64,000 nucleotides of DNA from contig NZ_JBFABE010000010.1 in the NCBI RefSeq assembly GCF_040640155.1, forward strand, positions 62,001-126,000, written 5' to 3'. The position numbers and the translations under genes are program-made. Below the pieces are notes generated by a model, which saw nothing but the letters and a program-made list of their open reading frames with translations, was not told where the DNA came from and did not search any database. The stretch is from Streptosporangium sp040640155 (GTDB lineage Bacteria; Actinomycetota; Actinomycetes; Streptosporangiales; Streptosporangiaceae). This document shows, in pieces, positions 15,648 through 22,961 of this stretch (its first letter is position 1; each line of letters begins with the position of its first letter).

Positions 15648-16535
15648 TCAGGGGAGCCGGGGGCTCCGGGACCGGGCGTCACCCGCGGGGGGCGACGGCG
15701 AGACGGTGATGCCGAGCATGCCGGGCCCGACGTGGGCCCCGATGACCGGCCCGACCTCGACGACGGTGAGGCGGGTCAGGGCGGGCAGCCGGCGGGACAG
15801 GCGCGCGGCCAGTGTCCCGGCCCGGGCCGCGGCCCCGAGATGCTGGACGGCGATCTCCGCCGGAGCGTCCCCCGCCGCCGTGACGGCCAGGTCTTCGAGA
15901 CGGCCGATGGCGCGGGCCGCCGTACGGACCTTCTCCAGGGGGACGATCGTCCCGTCGGAGATGTGCAGGATCGGCTTGATCATCAGAGCCGAGCCCAGAA
16001 GGGTGGCCGCCGCCCCGATCCGGCCTCCCCTGCGCAGGTACTCCAGCGTGTCGACGTAGAAGAAGCTGCGGGCCGACTCCGCCGTGCGGCGGGCGGCGTC
16101 CGCCACCTCCGAGCGTGCCGCGCCCGCGACGGCGGCAGCGGCGGCGGCGAGGACGGGGAATCCCAGCCCCATGGCGATGGATCGGCTGTCGACGACATCG
16201 ACCGGGATCGGGGAGTCCTCGGCTCCCGCGCGTGCGGCCTCGACCGTGCCCGACATCTCCGACGACAGGTGGACCGAGACGACGGCGGTCGCCCCGCCGG
16301 CCGCCGCCTCGCGGTAGGCCTCGGCGAAACGATGCGGCGCGGGCCTGGAGGTGGTCACCGGAACCCACTCCCTGAGCGCCTCGCCCACGCTCACACCGTC
16401 GATCTGCGCGATGTCGTCGAACGGCCTGCCTCCGACCACCACCTGGAGGGGCACCACCCTGATCCCCAGACGGGAGATCTCCTGGGGCGGCAGGTAGGCG
16501 GTGGAGTCGGTGACGACGGTGACCGGTGGTGACAT
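15648..16535 (-). CDS. DegV family fatty-acid-binding protein
   Basis: A 295-aa DegV protein. The family binds a fatty acid between two domains; in Gram-positive bacteria such proteins (FakB) present fatty acids to the kinase FakA. Signatures are TDSTAYLP at the N-terminus, TSRPAP (lipid headgroup loop), VSVHLSSEMSGT, VVDSRSIAMG and FFYVDTLEYLRRGGRIG. It is upstream of comEA on the same strand. No FakA homolog is in the window. Length and motifs are complete. Confidence 0.92.
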   Translation of the reverse strand: MSPPVTVVTDSTAYLPPQEISRLGIRVVPLQVVVGGRPFDDIAQIDGVSVGEALREWVPVTTSRPAPHRFAEAYREAAAGGATAVVSVHLSSEMSGTVEAARAGAEDSPIPVDVVDSRSIAMGLGFPVLAAAAAAVAGAARSEVADAARRTAESARSFFYVDTLEYLRRGGRIGAAATLLGSALMIKPILHISDGTIVPLEKVRTAARAIGRLEDLAVTAAGDAPAEIAVQHLGAAARAGTLAARLSRRLPALTRLTVVEVGPVIGAHVGPGMLGITVSPSPPAGDARSRSPRLP

Positions 16536-16681
16536 GTCCCGAAGTTACCCGGAGGAGGTCACACGAAGGAGACGGGGCCGCAGGTGAAGCGTGGACGCGG
16601 ACGACGGAAGGCCGGCCCCGCCCGGCGGACGGCCGGACGTGGAGCGGGGACGGCGGACGTGGGAGGTGCGGAGGGCGGGGA

Positions 16682-17890
16682 CTACTGGACGGGGGTGCCG
16701 CCGCGCCAGACCTTGCGGGGCTTGAGCCCGAAGGCCCAGGCGAAGGCGCCCTCGTGGTCGGCGTCCCACTGGACGATGTCGGCCAGGCGCCCGGGGGCGA
16801 GCACGCCGCGGTCCGGCGCGCCGAGGACGGTGGCGCCTCCGAGCGTGGCGGCGCGCAGGGCGTCGCCGACGCTCATGCCGAAGGCCGCCACGGCGAGGCT
16901 GATGACCAGCGACATCGAGGTGATGCCGCAGTGGCCCGGGTTGTGGTCGCTGCCGAGGGCCACGGTGACCCCCTGGGCGAGCATCCGGCGGACCGGGGGC
17001 AGGCTGCCTCGCTGCAGGGCCGTTCCCGGGCACACCACGGCGGGGACGCCGTAGCGGGCCAGGATGGAGATGTCCTCGTCGGTGGTGTGGTGGAGCAGGT
17101 CGGCGGAGGCGCAGCCGAGTTCCGCGGCGAGCTGGACGGCGCCGCGCCGGGTGTAGGCGCCCGCGTGCACGCGCGGCAGCAGGCCCACGTTGCGCCCGGA
17201 GGCCAGGACCCAGCGGGCCTCCTCGGCGGTGAAGTGACCCTCGTCGCAGTAGACGTCGACGCCGTTGGCCCCCGCCGCGGCCGCGTCGGCGCACCAGGCG
17301 CCGACCGCCTCGACGTAGTCGCGCTGGCGTCCGAAGTACTCGGGCGGGACGACGTGCGCGGCCATGAAGGTCACGTGCACGCGCGGCATCATCGGCTCCT
17401 TCTCCAGCTCGCGCAGGAGCCGCACGTCGGCCAGCTCCCCGTCGCGGGTGAGGTGGTAGCCGGTCTTGGCCTCGACGGTGGTGGTGCCGTTGAGCAGCCA
17501 TTCGCGGAGCCGCTCGCGGACGCCGTTGCAGAGCGTCCAGGGGTCGGTCCCCCGGGTGACGGTGACGGTGGAACCGATCCCGCCGCCCGCCGCGGTGATC
17601 GCGGACGGGGTGGAGCCGCCGGAGCGCATCGCCATCTCGGCGTAGCGGTTGCCCGCGTAGACGGGATGGGTGTGCGCGTCGATCAGGCCGGGGGTGACCA
17701 GGGCGCCGCCCAGGTTCTCGACGTGGTCGACGTCGACGATGTCGTCGACGACGCCGGGCACGCTCTGGGGCAGGTCGGCGGCGCGGCCGATCCAGGCGAT
17801 CCGGTCGTTGTGCACGAGGATCGCCGCGTTGCTGAACACATCGTTCCCGGTCCAGAGCCGGCCGATGTTGGTCAGAAGGCGGACCGTCAT
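16682..17890 (-). CDS. hutI: Imidazolonepropionase
   Basis: A 402-aa metal-dependent amidohydrolase that opens imidazolone-5-propionate to N-formimino-L-glutamate in histidine degradation. Signatures are the metal-binding HTHPVYAGNR, TTTVEAKTGYHL, DVYCDEGHFT and the GSDHNPGHC metal site. No other hut genes lie beside it. ATG 17890 is preceded by AAGGCGGTG and overlaps the stop of a 41-aa upstream ORF as ATGA, so translation may be coupled. Confidence 0.95.
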   Translation of the reverse strand: MTVRLLTNIGRLWTGNDVFSNAAILVHNDRIAWIGRAADLPQSVPGVVDDIVDVDHVENLGGALVTPGLIDAHTHPVYAGNRYAEMAMRSGGSTPSAITAAGGGIGSTVTVTRGTDPWTLCNGVRERLREWLLNGTTTVEAKTGYHLTRDGELADVRLLRELEKEPMMPRVHVTFMAAHVVPPEYFGRQRDYVEAVGAWCADAAAAGANGVDVYCDEGHFTAEEARWVLASGRNVGLLPRVHAGAYTRRGAVQLAAELGCASADLLHHTTDEDISILARYGVPAVVCPGTALQRGSLPPVRRMLAQGVTVALGSDHNPGHCGITSMSLVISLAVAAFGMSVGDALRAATLGGATVLGAPDRGVLAPGRLADIVQWDADHEGAFAWAFGLKPRKVWRGGTPVQ

Positions 17891-18012
17891 CGCATCACCG
17901 CCTTGTGTTCGGGGGAGGACACCCGGTGGGGGACCGCACCCGGGCGGGCCGCGCCGCCGTGGACGCTGCCGGGCACCGTGCCCTTCGAGCCCGCTGTGAG
18001 TCCGGACGGCAT
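17887..18012 (-). CDS. 41-aa upstream ORF coupled to hutI
   Basis: ATG 18012 has AGCAGGAG seven bases upstream, one of the best ribosome-binding sites in the window. The frame (starting MPSGLTAGSKGTVPG) ends in ATGA, sharing bases with the hutI start. The peptide has no motif. It may be a leader whose translation controls hutI, or a gene remnant. A longer version from ATG 18072 lacks a ribosome-binding site. Confidence 0.5.
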   Translation of the reverse strand: MPSGLTAGSKGTVPGSVHGGAARPGAVPHRVSSPEHKAVMR

Positions 18013-18214
18013 CGGGGGTCTCCTGCTCTCATCCGCATACCAGTGGTGCGGTGACAGTATCGTCAGGATCATGATCGGGCGATTTCAGTTCAGTTACGTT
18101 ATTTCACAAGTCAGCCCGCTGTACAGGCTAATTGGGAAGAACGCCGCTTCGCCGCGAGGGCGCCTCGCCCGCGGGCATGGCGACCGGACCCGGCGCTGAG
18201 CACCTTTCCACAGC

Positions 18215-18373
18215 TCAGACTACTTCCTCATCCTGCGTAACAGTAGTCACCGGAGCAACTTGCGTCATAACATCTCGCTGGATTTGCCTTATGGTAGCAA
18301 TCCAAACCTTGGCCGACCACTGTCGCCTTTGCGAATTTTGTACGGTTTGAGGCTTCCCCAGTGCATCCCACAT
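18215..18373 (-). CDS. 52-aa small protein divergent from the rsb operon
   Basis: A short ORF with ATG 18373 preceded by GGAGGGCGG, a strong ribosome-binding site, and ending in a small hairpin. The peptide begins MWDALGKPQTVQNSQRRQW and ends APVTTVTQDEEVV. It is Gln-rich (8 Gln), with three Trp, a basic middle and an acidic tail. My count of GC by codon position is about 60/42/50%, a coding-like order at a GC unusual for this genome. I do not recognise a family. A GTG two bases inside opens a rival Cys-rich frame with a less coding-like base pattern. Confidence 0.5.
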   Translation of the reverse strand: MWDALGKPQTVQNSQRRQWSAKVWIATIRQIQRDVMTQVAPVTTVTQDEEVV

Positions 18374-18398
18374 CCGCCCTCCGGCGCAAGTACCGCCA

Positions 18399-18428
18399 TT
18401 GAAACGGTCTCGCCGATCCCACTAAGGT
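18399..18428 (+). promoter_or_regulatory. Probable promoter of the rsb operon
   Basis: TTGAAA (18399-18404), an 18-nt spacer and TAAGGT (18423-18428). Transcription would start near 18435, giving a leader of about 208 nt before the TTG start of rsbR. Confidence 0.5.
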
Positions 18429-18642
18429 GTGTCGCCGTCGACCGGGCCCCGCGCTCCGGCCGGAGCGCGGGCAGCACGCCGTCACCCCGGCGTCGCCCCG
18501 GCCGGTCCGGGCCGGCCCGGGCCACCGAAGCGGTCGCGGCATCCCGCGAGCCCCCGCCCGCCTCACGGAAGCGGCCACCGGCGGAACGCTCCCTGTAACC
18601 TTTCGAACGAGTTGTCTACAGGTAGCGACGCAGGGAGTTCTC

Positions 18643-19506
18643 TTGTCCGTCCACGCGGACGCCGGTCGGCGTCGCATCGAGGAACTTTTTCAGGAACACC
18701 AGGACCGTGTCTTCAAGCGCTGGCTCGAGGTCGCCGGTTCGTCGGCGGGTGGCCAGTCGGACCGCGTCGAGCTGAACGACCAGCTCCGCGAGCTCTACGG
18801 TGCGGTGCGCCGGTCGTTCGAGGACTCGGGCGACCTCAGCGACCTGCGCGGCCTGCTGGCCGAGCTCTCGCGCACGCGCGCCCGCCAAGGGTTCACCCCC
18901 ACCGAGACCGCGCTCCTGGTGTTCGGCCTGAAGGAGGCGCTCTACGAGACCGTCGAGGAGGACGGCTCCCCCGAGGCCATGCGAGGTTTCATCTGGTTCT
19001 CCCGGGTAATCGACGACCTCGGGCTCTTCACCATGGAGAGCTACGCGTCGGCCAGGGAGAAGATCATCATCGATCAGGCGGAGCAGCTCCTGGAGCTCTC
19101 CACCCCGGTGGTCAAGCTGTGGGAGGGCATCGTCGCGGTGCCGCTCGTCGGCACGCTCGACTCGGCCAGGACCCAGGTCGTCATGGAGAAGCTGCTGCAG
19201 ACGCTCGTCGACACCGGTTCCGAGCACGCGGTGATCGACATCACCGGCGTGCCCGCCGTGGACACCGAGGTCGCCCAGCACCTGCTCAAGACCGTGGTCG
19301 CGGCCCGGTTGATGGGCGCCGAGTGCGTCATCTCCGGCATCCGCCCCCAGATCGCCCACACCATCGTCACCCTGGGCATCGAGTTCGGCGACATCGTGAC
19401 CAAGGCCACCCTCGCCGACGCGCTGGCCCACACGCTGCGCGCGAGCGGTGTCACGTTCACCAAGGGCGGGACCTCCCGCATCGCCGTACGGACGGTGGAG
19501 GCCTGA
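18643..19506 (+). CDS. rsbR: RsbR-type stressosome sensor (RsbRD + STAS)
   Basis: A 287-aa RsbR co-antagonist. Residues 1-145 form an all-helical RsbRD-type sensor domain; residues about 150-275 form a STAS domain. The two threonines phosphorylated by RsbT in Bacillus RsbR are present, T171 in PLVGTLD and T208 in GVPAVDTEVA. TTG 18643 is chosen because AGGGAG lies five bases before it and the length then matches the family. First gene of a six-gene overlapping cassette; its stop overlaps the rsbS start (TGATG). In Bacillus, RsbR and RsbS build a large complex that holds RsbT until stress. Confidence 0.9.
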   Translation: MSVHADAGRRRIEELFQEHQDRVFKRWLEVAGSSAGGQSDRVELNDQLRELYGAVRRSFEDSGDLSDLRGLLAELSRTRARQGFTPTETALLVFGLKEALYETVEEDGSPEAMRGFIWFSRVIDDLGLFTMESYASAREKIIIDQAEQLLELSTPVVKLWEGIVAVPLVGTLDSARTQVVMEKLLQTLVDTGSEHAVIDITGVPAVDTEVAQHLLKTVVAARLMGAECVISGIRPQIAHTIVTLGIEFGDIVTKATLADALAHTLRASGVTFTKGGTSRIAVRTVEA

Positions 19507-19886
19507 TGGATCGCGTTCCCATTCTCAAGCTCGGCGACATCCTGATCGTCTCCATCCAGATCGACCTGCAGGACCTGAGCGTGCTCGCGCTCCAGGAGGA
19601 CCTGTCGGAGAAGGTCGTCGAGACCGGCGCGCGCGGGGTGATCATCGACATCACCGCCGTGGAGATCGTCGACTCCTTCATCGGCCGGATGCTGGCCACC
19701 ATCGCGGCGATCTCGCGGATGCTCGACGCCGAGACGATCGTCGTGGGCATGCGGCCCGCGGTGGCGATCACCCTCGTCGAGCTCGGCCTCTCGCTCGGCG
19801 GGGTGCGCACCGCGCTCAACCTGGAGAAGGGTGTCGCGATGCTGAACCAGCTCGAGGGTTCCCAGGCCGCGGCGGCCTCCCTGTGA
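19506..19886 (+). CDS. rsbS: RsbS-type stressosome scaffold (STAS)
   Basis: A 126-aa single STAS domain protein. The phosphorylatable serine is Ser57 in ITAVEIVDSFIGR, matching Ser59 of Bacillus RsbS. RsbS forms the stressosome core with RsbR and sequesters RsbT; its phosphorylation frees RsbT. The start overlaps the rsbR stop by one base, and its stop overlaps the rsbT start (GTGA), so the stoichiometry is probably set by translational coupling. Confidence 0.93.
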   Translation: MDRVPILKLGDILIVSIQIDLQDLSVLALQEDLSEKVVETGARGVIIDITAVEIVDSFIGRMLATIAAISRMLDAETIVVGMRPAVAITLVELGLSLGGVRTALNLEKGVAMLNQLEGSQAAAASL

Positions 19887-20284
19887 CGAGCGCCGAGGAC
19901 CTTCCCATCAACGTCAACGGCGACGTCGTGCTGGTCCGCCAGCACGTCAGGACCGTCGCCGTGAAGGTGGGACTCTCGCTGGTCGACCAGACCAAGGTGG
20001 TGACCGCGGCCAGCGAGCTGGCCCGCAACGCCCTCGTCTACGCCGGGGGCGGCCAGGTGCGGGTCGAGGTCGTCCACAAGGGGATGCGGCAGGGCCTGCG
20101 GATGACCTTCAGCGACAACGGGCCCGGCATCCCCGACATCGAGCAGGCGCTGACCGACGGGTGGACCACCGGTGGCGGCCTCGGTCTGGGCCTGAGCGGT
20201 TCACGCCGCCTGGTCGACGAGTTCGCCCTGGAATCGACTCCCGGTGAGGGCACGCTGATCACGGTGACGAAATGGGCACGCTGA
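19883..20284 (+). CDS. rsbT: RsbT-type serine/threonine kinase (switch protein)
   Basis: A 133-aa GHKL kinase. N-box SELARNALVYAGGG, G1 DNGPGI and G2 GLGLGLSGSRR are all present, so it should be active. In Bacillus RsbT phosphorylates RsbR and RsbS, then binds and activates the phosphatase RsbU. The likely partner here is the REC-GAF-PP2C protein or the ATPase-PP2C protein encoded downstream. GTG 19883 overlaps the rsbS stop; its 3' end overlaps the next gene by 13 bp. Confidence 0.93.
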   Translation: MTSAEDLPINVNGDVVLVRQHVRTVAVKVGLSLVDQTKVVTAASELARNALVYAGGGQVRVEVVHKGMRQGLRMTFSDNGPGIPDIEQALTDGWTTGGGLGLGLSGSRRLVDEFALESTPGEGTLITVTKWAR

Positions 20285-21282
20285 TCCGTTCCCGGCACGA
20301 CGTCTGGGTCAGGGCCGAGGACGCCAGCGCCATCGGCGCGCTCCGCCGCAGCGCGGTGGCGCTCGCCGAGAGCAGGGGGTTCGGCGAGGAGGACACCGGC
20401 CGGGTGGCGGTCGCGGTCAGCGAGGCCGCCTCCAACCTGGTCAAGCACGCCGTCGAGGGGGTCATGCTGATCCGGCCCCACCCGGAGCTGGACTCGGCGA
20501 TCGAGGTCCTCGCGATCGACAAGGGCCCGGGGATGCGCGACGTCTCGCGCGCCCTGCGCGACGGCTACTCCACGACGGGCACCCTGGGCATCGGGCTGGG
20601 CGGCATCGCCCGCATGGCCAGCGGGTACGAGGTGCACTCCGTGCTCGGCCGCGGCACCGTGCTCGGCATGTACTTCACCGCCCACGGCGCCGAGCGGCCC
20701 CCGTCCCGGGTGAGCGGCCTGACCCGCCCGATCGGCGAGGAGAGCGTCTGCGGCGACGCCTTCGTGATCACCGAGGCGGGCCCGGTGACGACCGTGATGC
20801 TCTGCGACGGTCTCGGCCACGGCCCCGCGGCCGCCCAGGCCTCCTCCGAGGCGGTACGGCTCTTCCTGCTGCACTCCGAGCACCCCCCGCTCACCGTCCT
20901 GGAACGCGTCCACCTCGGCCTCGGCCACACCAGGGGCGGCGCGGTGGCCGTGGCCCGCGTCGACGGGGCGACGGGCACGGTGAGCTTCGCCGGCCTGGGC
21001 AACGTCTCCGCGTGGATCGTCCACGGCGACGGCCGCCAGGGCATGATCTCGGTGCCGGGCATCGCCGGGCACAAGGCCAGGACGCTGCGCCAGTACGAGT
21101 ACACGGCGCCGAGACACGGCGTGGTCCTGCTGCACTCCGACGGGTTGTCCGAACGCTGGGACATCACCAACTATCCCGGGCTCGTCGCCCGGCCGCCCTC
21201 CGTCGTCGCGGGTACGCTGCTGCGCGAGGCGGGCACCCGTAGGGACGACGCCTGTGTGGTCGTCGTCAGGCCCGGCGTATGA
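20272..21282 (+). CDS. HATPase-SpoIIE/PP2C phosphatase (RsbX-like)
   Basis: A 336-aa fusion. Residues about 15-140 are a GHKL ATPase domain of the anti-sigma kinase type (SEAASNLVKHA, DKGPGM, GTLGIGLGG). Residues about 150-336 are a compact PP2C phosphatase (VMLCDGLGHGPAAA, GLGNVSAW, LLHSDGLSERW, RRDDACVVVV) like RsbX, which resets RsbR and RsbS by dephosphorylation. One protein may thus combine kinase and phosphatase roles. It overlaps rsbT by 13 bp and the next gene by ATGA. Confidence 0.88.
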   Translation: MGTLIRSRHDVWVRAEDASAIGALRRSAVALAESRGFGEEDTGRVAVAVSEAASNLVKHAVEGVMLIRPHPELDSAIEVLAIDKGPGMRDVSRALRDGYSTTGTLGIGLGGIARMASGYEVHSVLGRGTVLGMYFTAHGAERPPSRVSGLTRPIGEESVCGDAFVITEAGPVTTVMLCDGLGHGPAAAQASSEAVRLFLLHSEHPPLTVLERVHLGLGHTRGGAVAVARVDGATGTVSFAGLGNVSAWIVHGDGRQGMISVPGIAGHKARTLRQYEYTAPRHGVVLLHSDGLSERWDITNYPGLVARPPSVVAGTLLREAGTRRDDACVVVVRPGV

Positions 21283-22961
21283 ACGGGGACGAGTTGATCC
21301 GGATCCTCGTCAAGGACGACCAGGACGTCTTCGCCATGCGCAAGCTCGGCCGCGAGGTGGCCGAGAGCGTCGGCCTGGAGACCCAGGACCAGATCCGGGT
21401 GGCCACCGCGCTGAGCGAGATCGGCCGGGAGCTGCTGGAGGCGGGCACCGGCGCCTCGTTCGCCTTCCGCCTGGGGCAGGACGCCCTGACGGTCACGATC
21501 GAGTTCTCCGCCACCACCGACTTCCGTCCCGCCGACGGCGTCACGCTGGCGGGGCGCCTGGTGGACCTCATCGAACTCGATCCCGCCGAGGGAAGAATAA
21601 GCATGGTCAAACGGCTCCCGCAGGGCCGGACGCCGAGGCGCTCGGCCGAGGAGATCCGCGCGGGTCTCGCCGCCGTGACGCCCACCACGGCCCTGGAGGA
21701 GCTGCGCCGGCAGAACCGCGAGCTCGCCGAGACCCTGCAGGAGGTCCTGCAGCTCAACACCGAGCTGCAGGAGACCAACCAGGGTGTGCTCGCGCTGTAC
21801 AACCAGCTCTCCGAGGAGCTGGAGGAGACCAACCGCGGCGTCGTGGCGCTGTACGCCGAGCTGGACGAGAAGTCCGCGCAGCTACGGGCCGCGGGCGAGG
21901 CCAAGAACAGGTTCTGGGCCACGGTCAGCCACGAGCTGCGCACCCCGCTGAACTCGATCATCGGTCTGGTGCGCCTGCTGGTCGGCCCCGGCGGGGAGCC
22001 CCTGGCCGAGGAGCAGCTCCACCAGATCGACCTGATCGGCTCCTCGGCGCAGACCCTGCTGGCGCTGGTGAGCGAGCTGCTCGACATGGCCAAGGCCGAG
22101 GCCGGCCGGCTCGTCCCCCAGCCCACCGTGGTCGACCTGGTGGCGCTGGTCGAGCGGCTGCGGATGACCCTGCACCCCACCACCGGCAACGACGCCGTGA
22201 GGCTCACCGTGGAGGTCACGCGGGCGCCCGGGGAGATGCTGGTGGACGAGGTGATGCTCACCCGCATCCTGCGCAACCTGCTCTCCAACGCGCTGAAGTT
22301 CACCGAACGGGGCGAGGTCAGGCTGGAGGCCGCGCTCGACGCCGTCACCCACACCGTGGTCTTCACCGTGACCGACACCGGGATCGGCGTGCCCGAGGAG
22401 CACCTGGAGCGCGTCTTCGAGGAGTTCTTCCAGGTTCCCGGGCCGATCCAGGTGCGCAGCAAGGGGACCGGCCTGGGCCTGCCGTACGCCCGCCGGCTGG
22501 CCGAGGCGCTCGGCGGCACGCTGCACCTGGCCAGCGTCCCCGGCTCCGGCACCACCGCCACGCTCAGGCTGCCCTACCGGCACGGCAGCACGCCCGTGGT
22601 CGGCCGGGTGCTCGTCGTGGACGACGACGACGAGTTCCGCGCCACGGTGCGGCGGATGCTCACCGGCGTCGCCGAGCACATCGACGAGGCCTCCGACGGG
22701 CTGATGGCCCTGGAGGTGATGGGCGAGCACCCGCCCGACCTGGCGCTGGTCGACCTGCTGATGCCCCGCCTCGACGGCAGCGCGCTGATGGCGCGGATGT
22801 CGGACGACGAGCGGCTGCGCGAGGTCCCGGTGATCATCGTGACCGTCGCCACGTCCTACCAGGTGCCGGAGAGGACGCGCATGGTGGTCTCCAAGCAGGG
22901 GCTCCGCCGTGACATCCTGCTGGGGGCGATCGAGAGTGTTCTCGGGCGGGCCGGTGAGTGA
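21279..22961 (+). CDS. Hybrid histidine kinase with RsbT-like N-terminus
   Basis: A 560-aa soluble hybrid kinase without membrane helices. Residues 1-100 resemble the first half of RsbT (GLETQDQIRVATALSEIGREL) but lack G boxes. A coiled coil spans about 130-205 (LQETNQGVLALYNQLSEEL). The HisKA His218 lies in SHELRTPL; the HATPase has NLLSNALKF, DTGIGV and GTGLGLPYA; a REC domain ends the protein with phospho-acceptor Asp492 in LVDLLMP. The cassette position implies that stressosome and phosphorelay signals meet. It overlaps the next gene by 8 bp. Confidence 0.9.
   Translation: MNGDELIRILVKDDQDVFAMRKLGREVAESVGLETQDQIRVATALSEIGRELLEAGTGASFAFRLGQDALTVTIEFSATTDFRPADGVTLAGRLVDLIELDPAEGRISMVKRLPQGRTPRRSAEEIRAGLAAVTPTTALEELRRQNRELAETLQEVLQLNTELQETNQGVLALYNQLSEELEETNRGVVALYAELDEKSAQLRAAGEAKNRFWATVSHELRTPLNSIIGLVRLLVGPGGEPLAEEQLHQIDLIGSSAQTLLALVSELLDMAKAEAGRLVPQPTVVDLVALVERLRMTLHPTTGNDAVRLTVEVTRAPGEMLVDEVMLTRILRNLLSNALKFTERGEVRLEAALDAVTHTVVFTVTDTGIGVPEEHLERVFEEFFQVPGPIQVRSKGTGLGLPYARRLAEALGGTLHLASVPGSGTTATLRLPYRHGSTPVVGRVLVVDDDDEFRATVRRMLTGVAEHIDEASDGLMALEVMGEHPPDLALVDLLMPRLDGSALMARMSDDERLREVPVIIVTVATSYQVPERTRMVVSKQGLRRDILLGAIESVLGRAGE

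Larger units (their letters stand above)
18013..18642. other. AT-richer regulatory region between hutI and rsbR
   Basis: About 630 bp with GC well below the neighbours, especially 18055-18140 and 18220-18420. It holds a 52-aa minus-strand ORF (18215-18373), a hairpin just after it (CTGAGC at 18196 with GCTCAG at 18213) and the plus-strand rsbR promoter at 18399-18428. No other gene is visible. Confidence 0.7.

Noticed and set aside
18228..18371. Cys-rich minus frame starting with GTG (VGCTGEASNR...) that could look like a RiPP precursor
   Set aside because: It shares its ribosome-binding site with the 52-aa ATG frame, its codon-position base pattern is non-coding, and no modifying enzyme is near.
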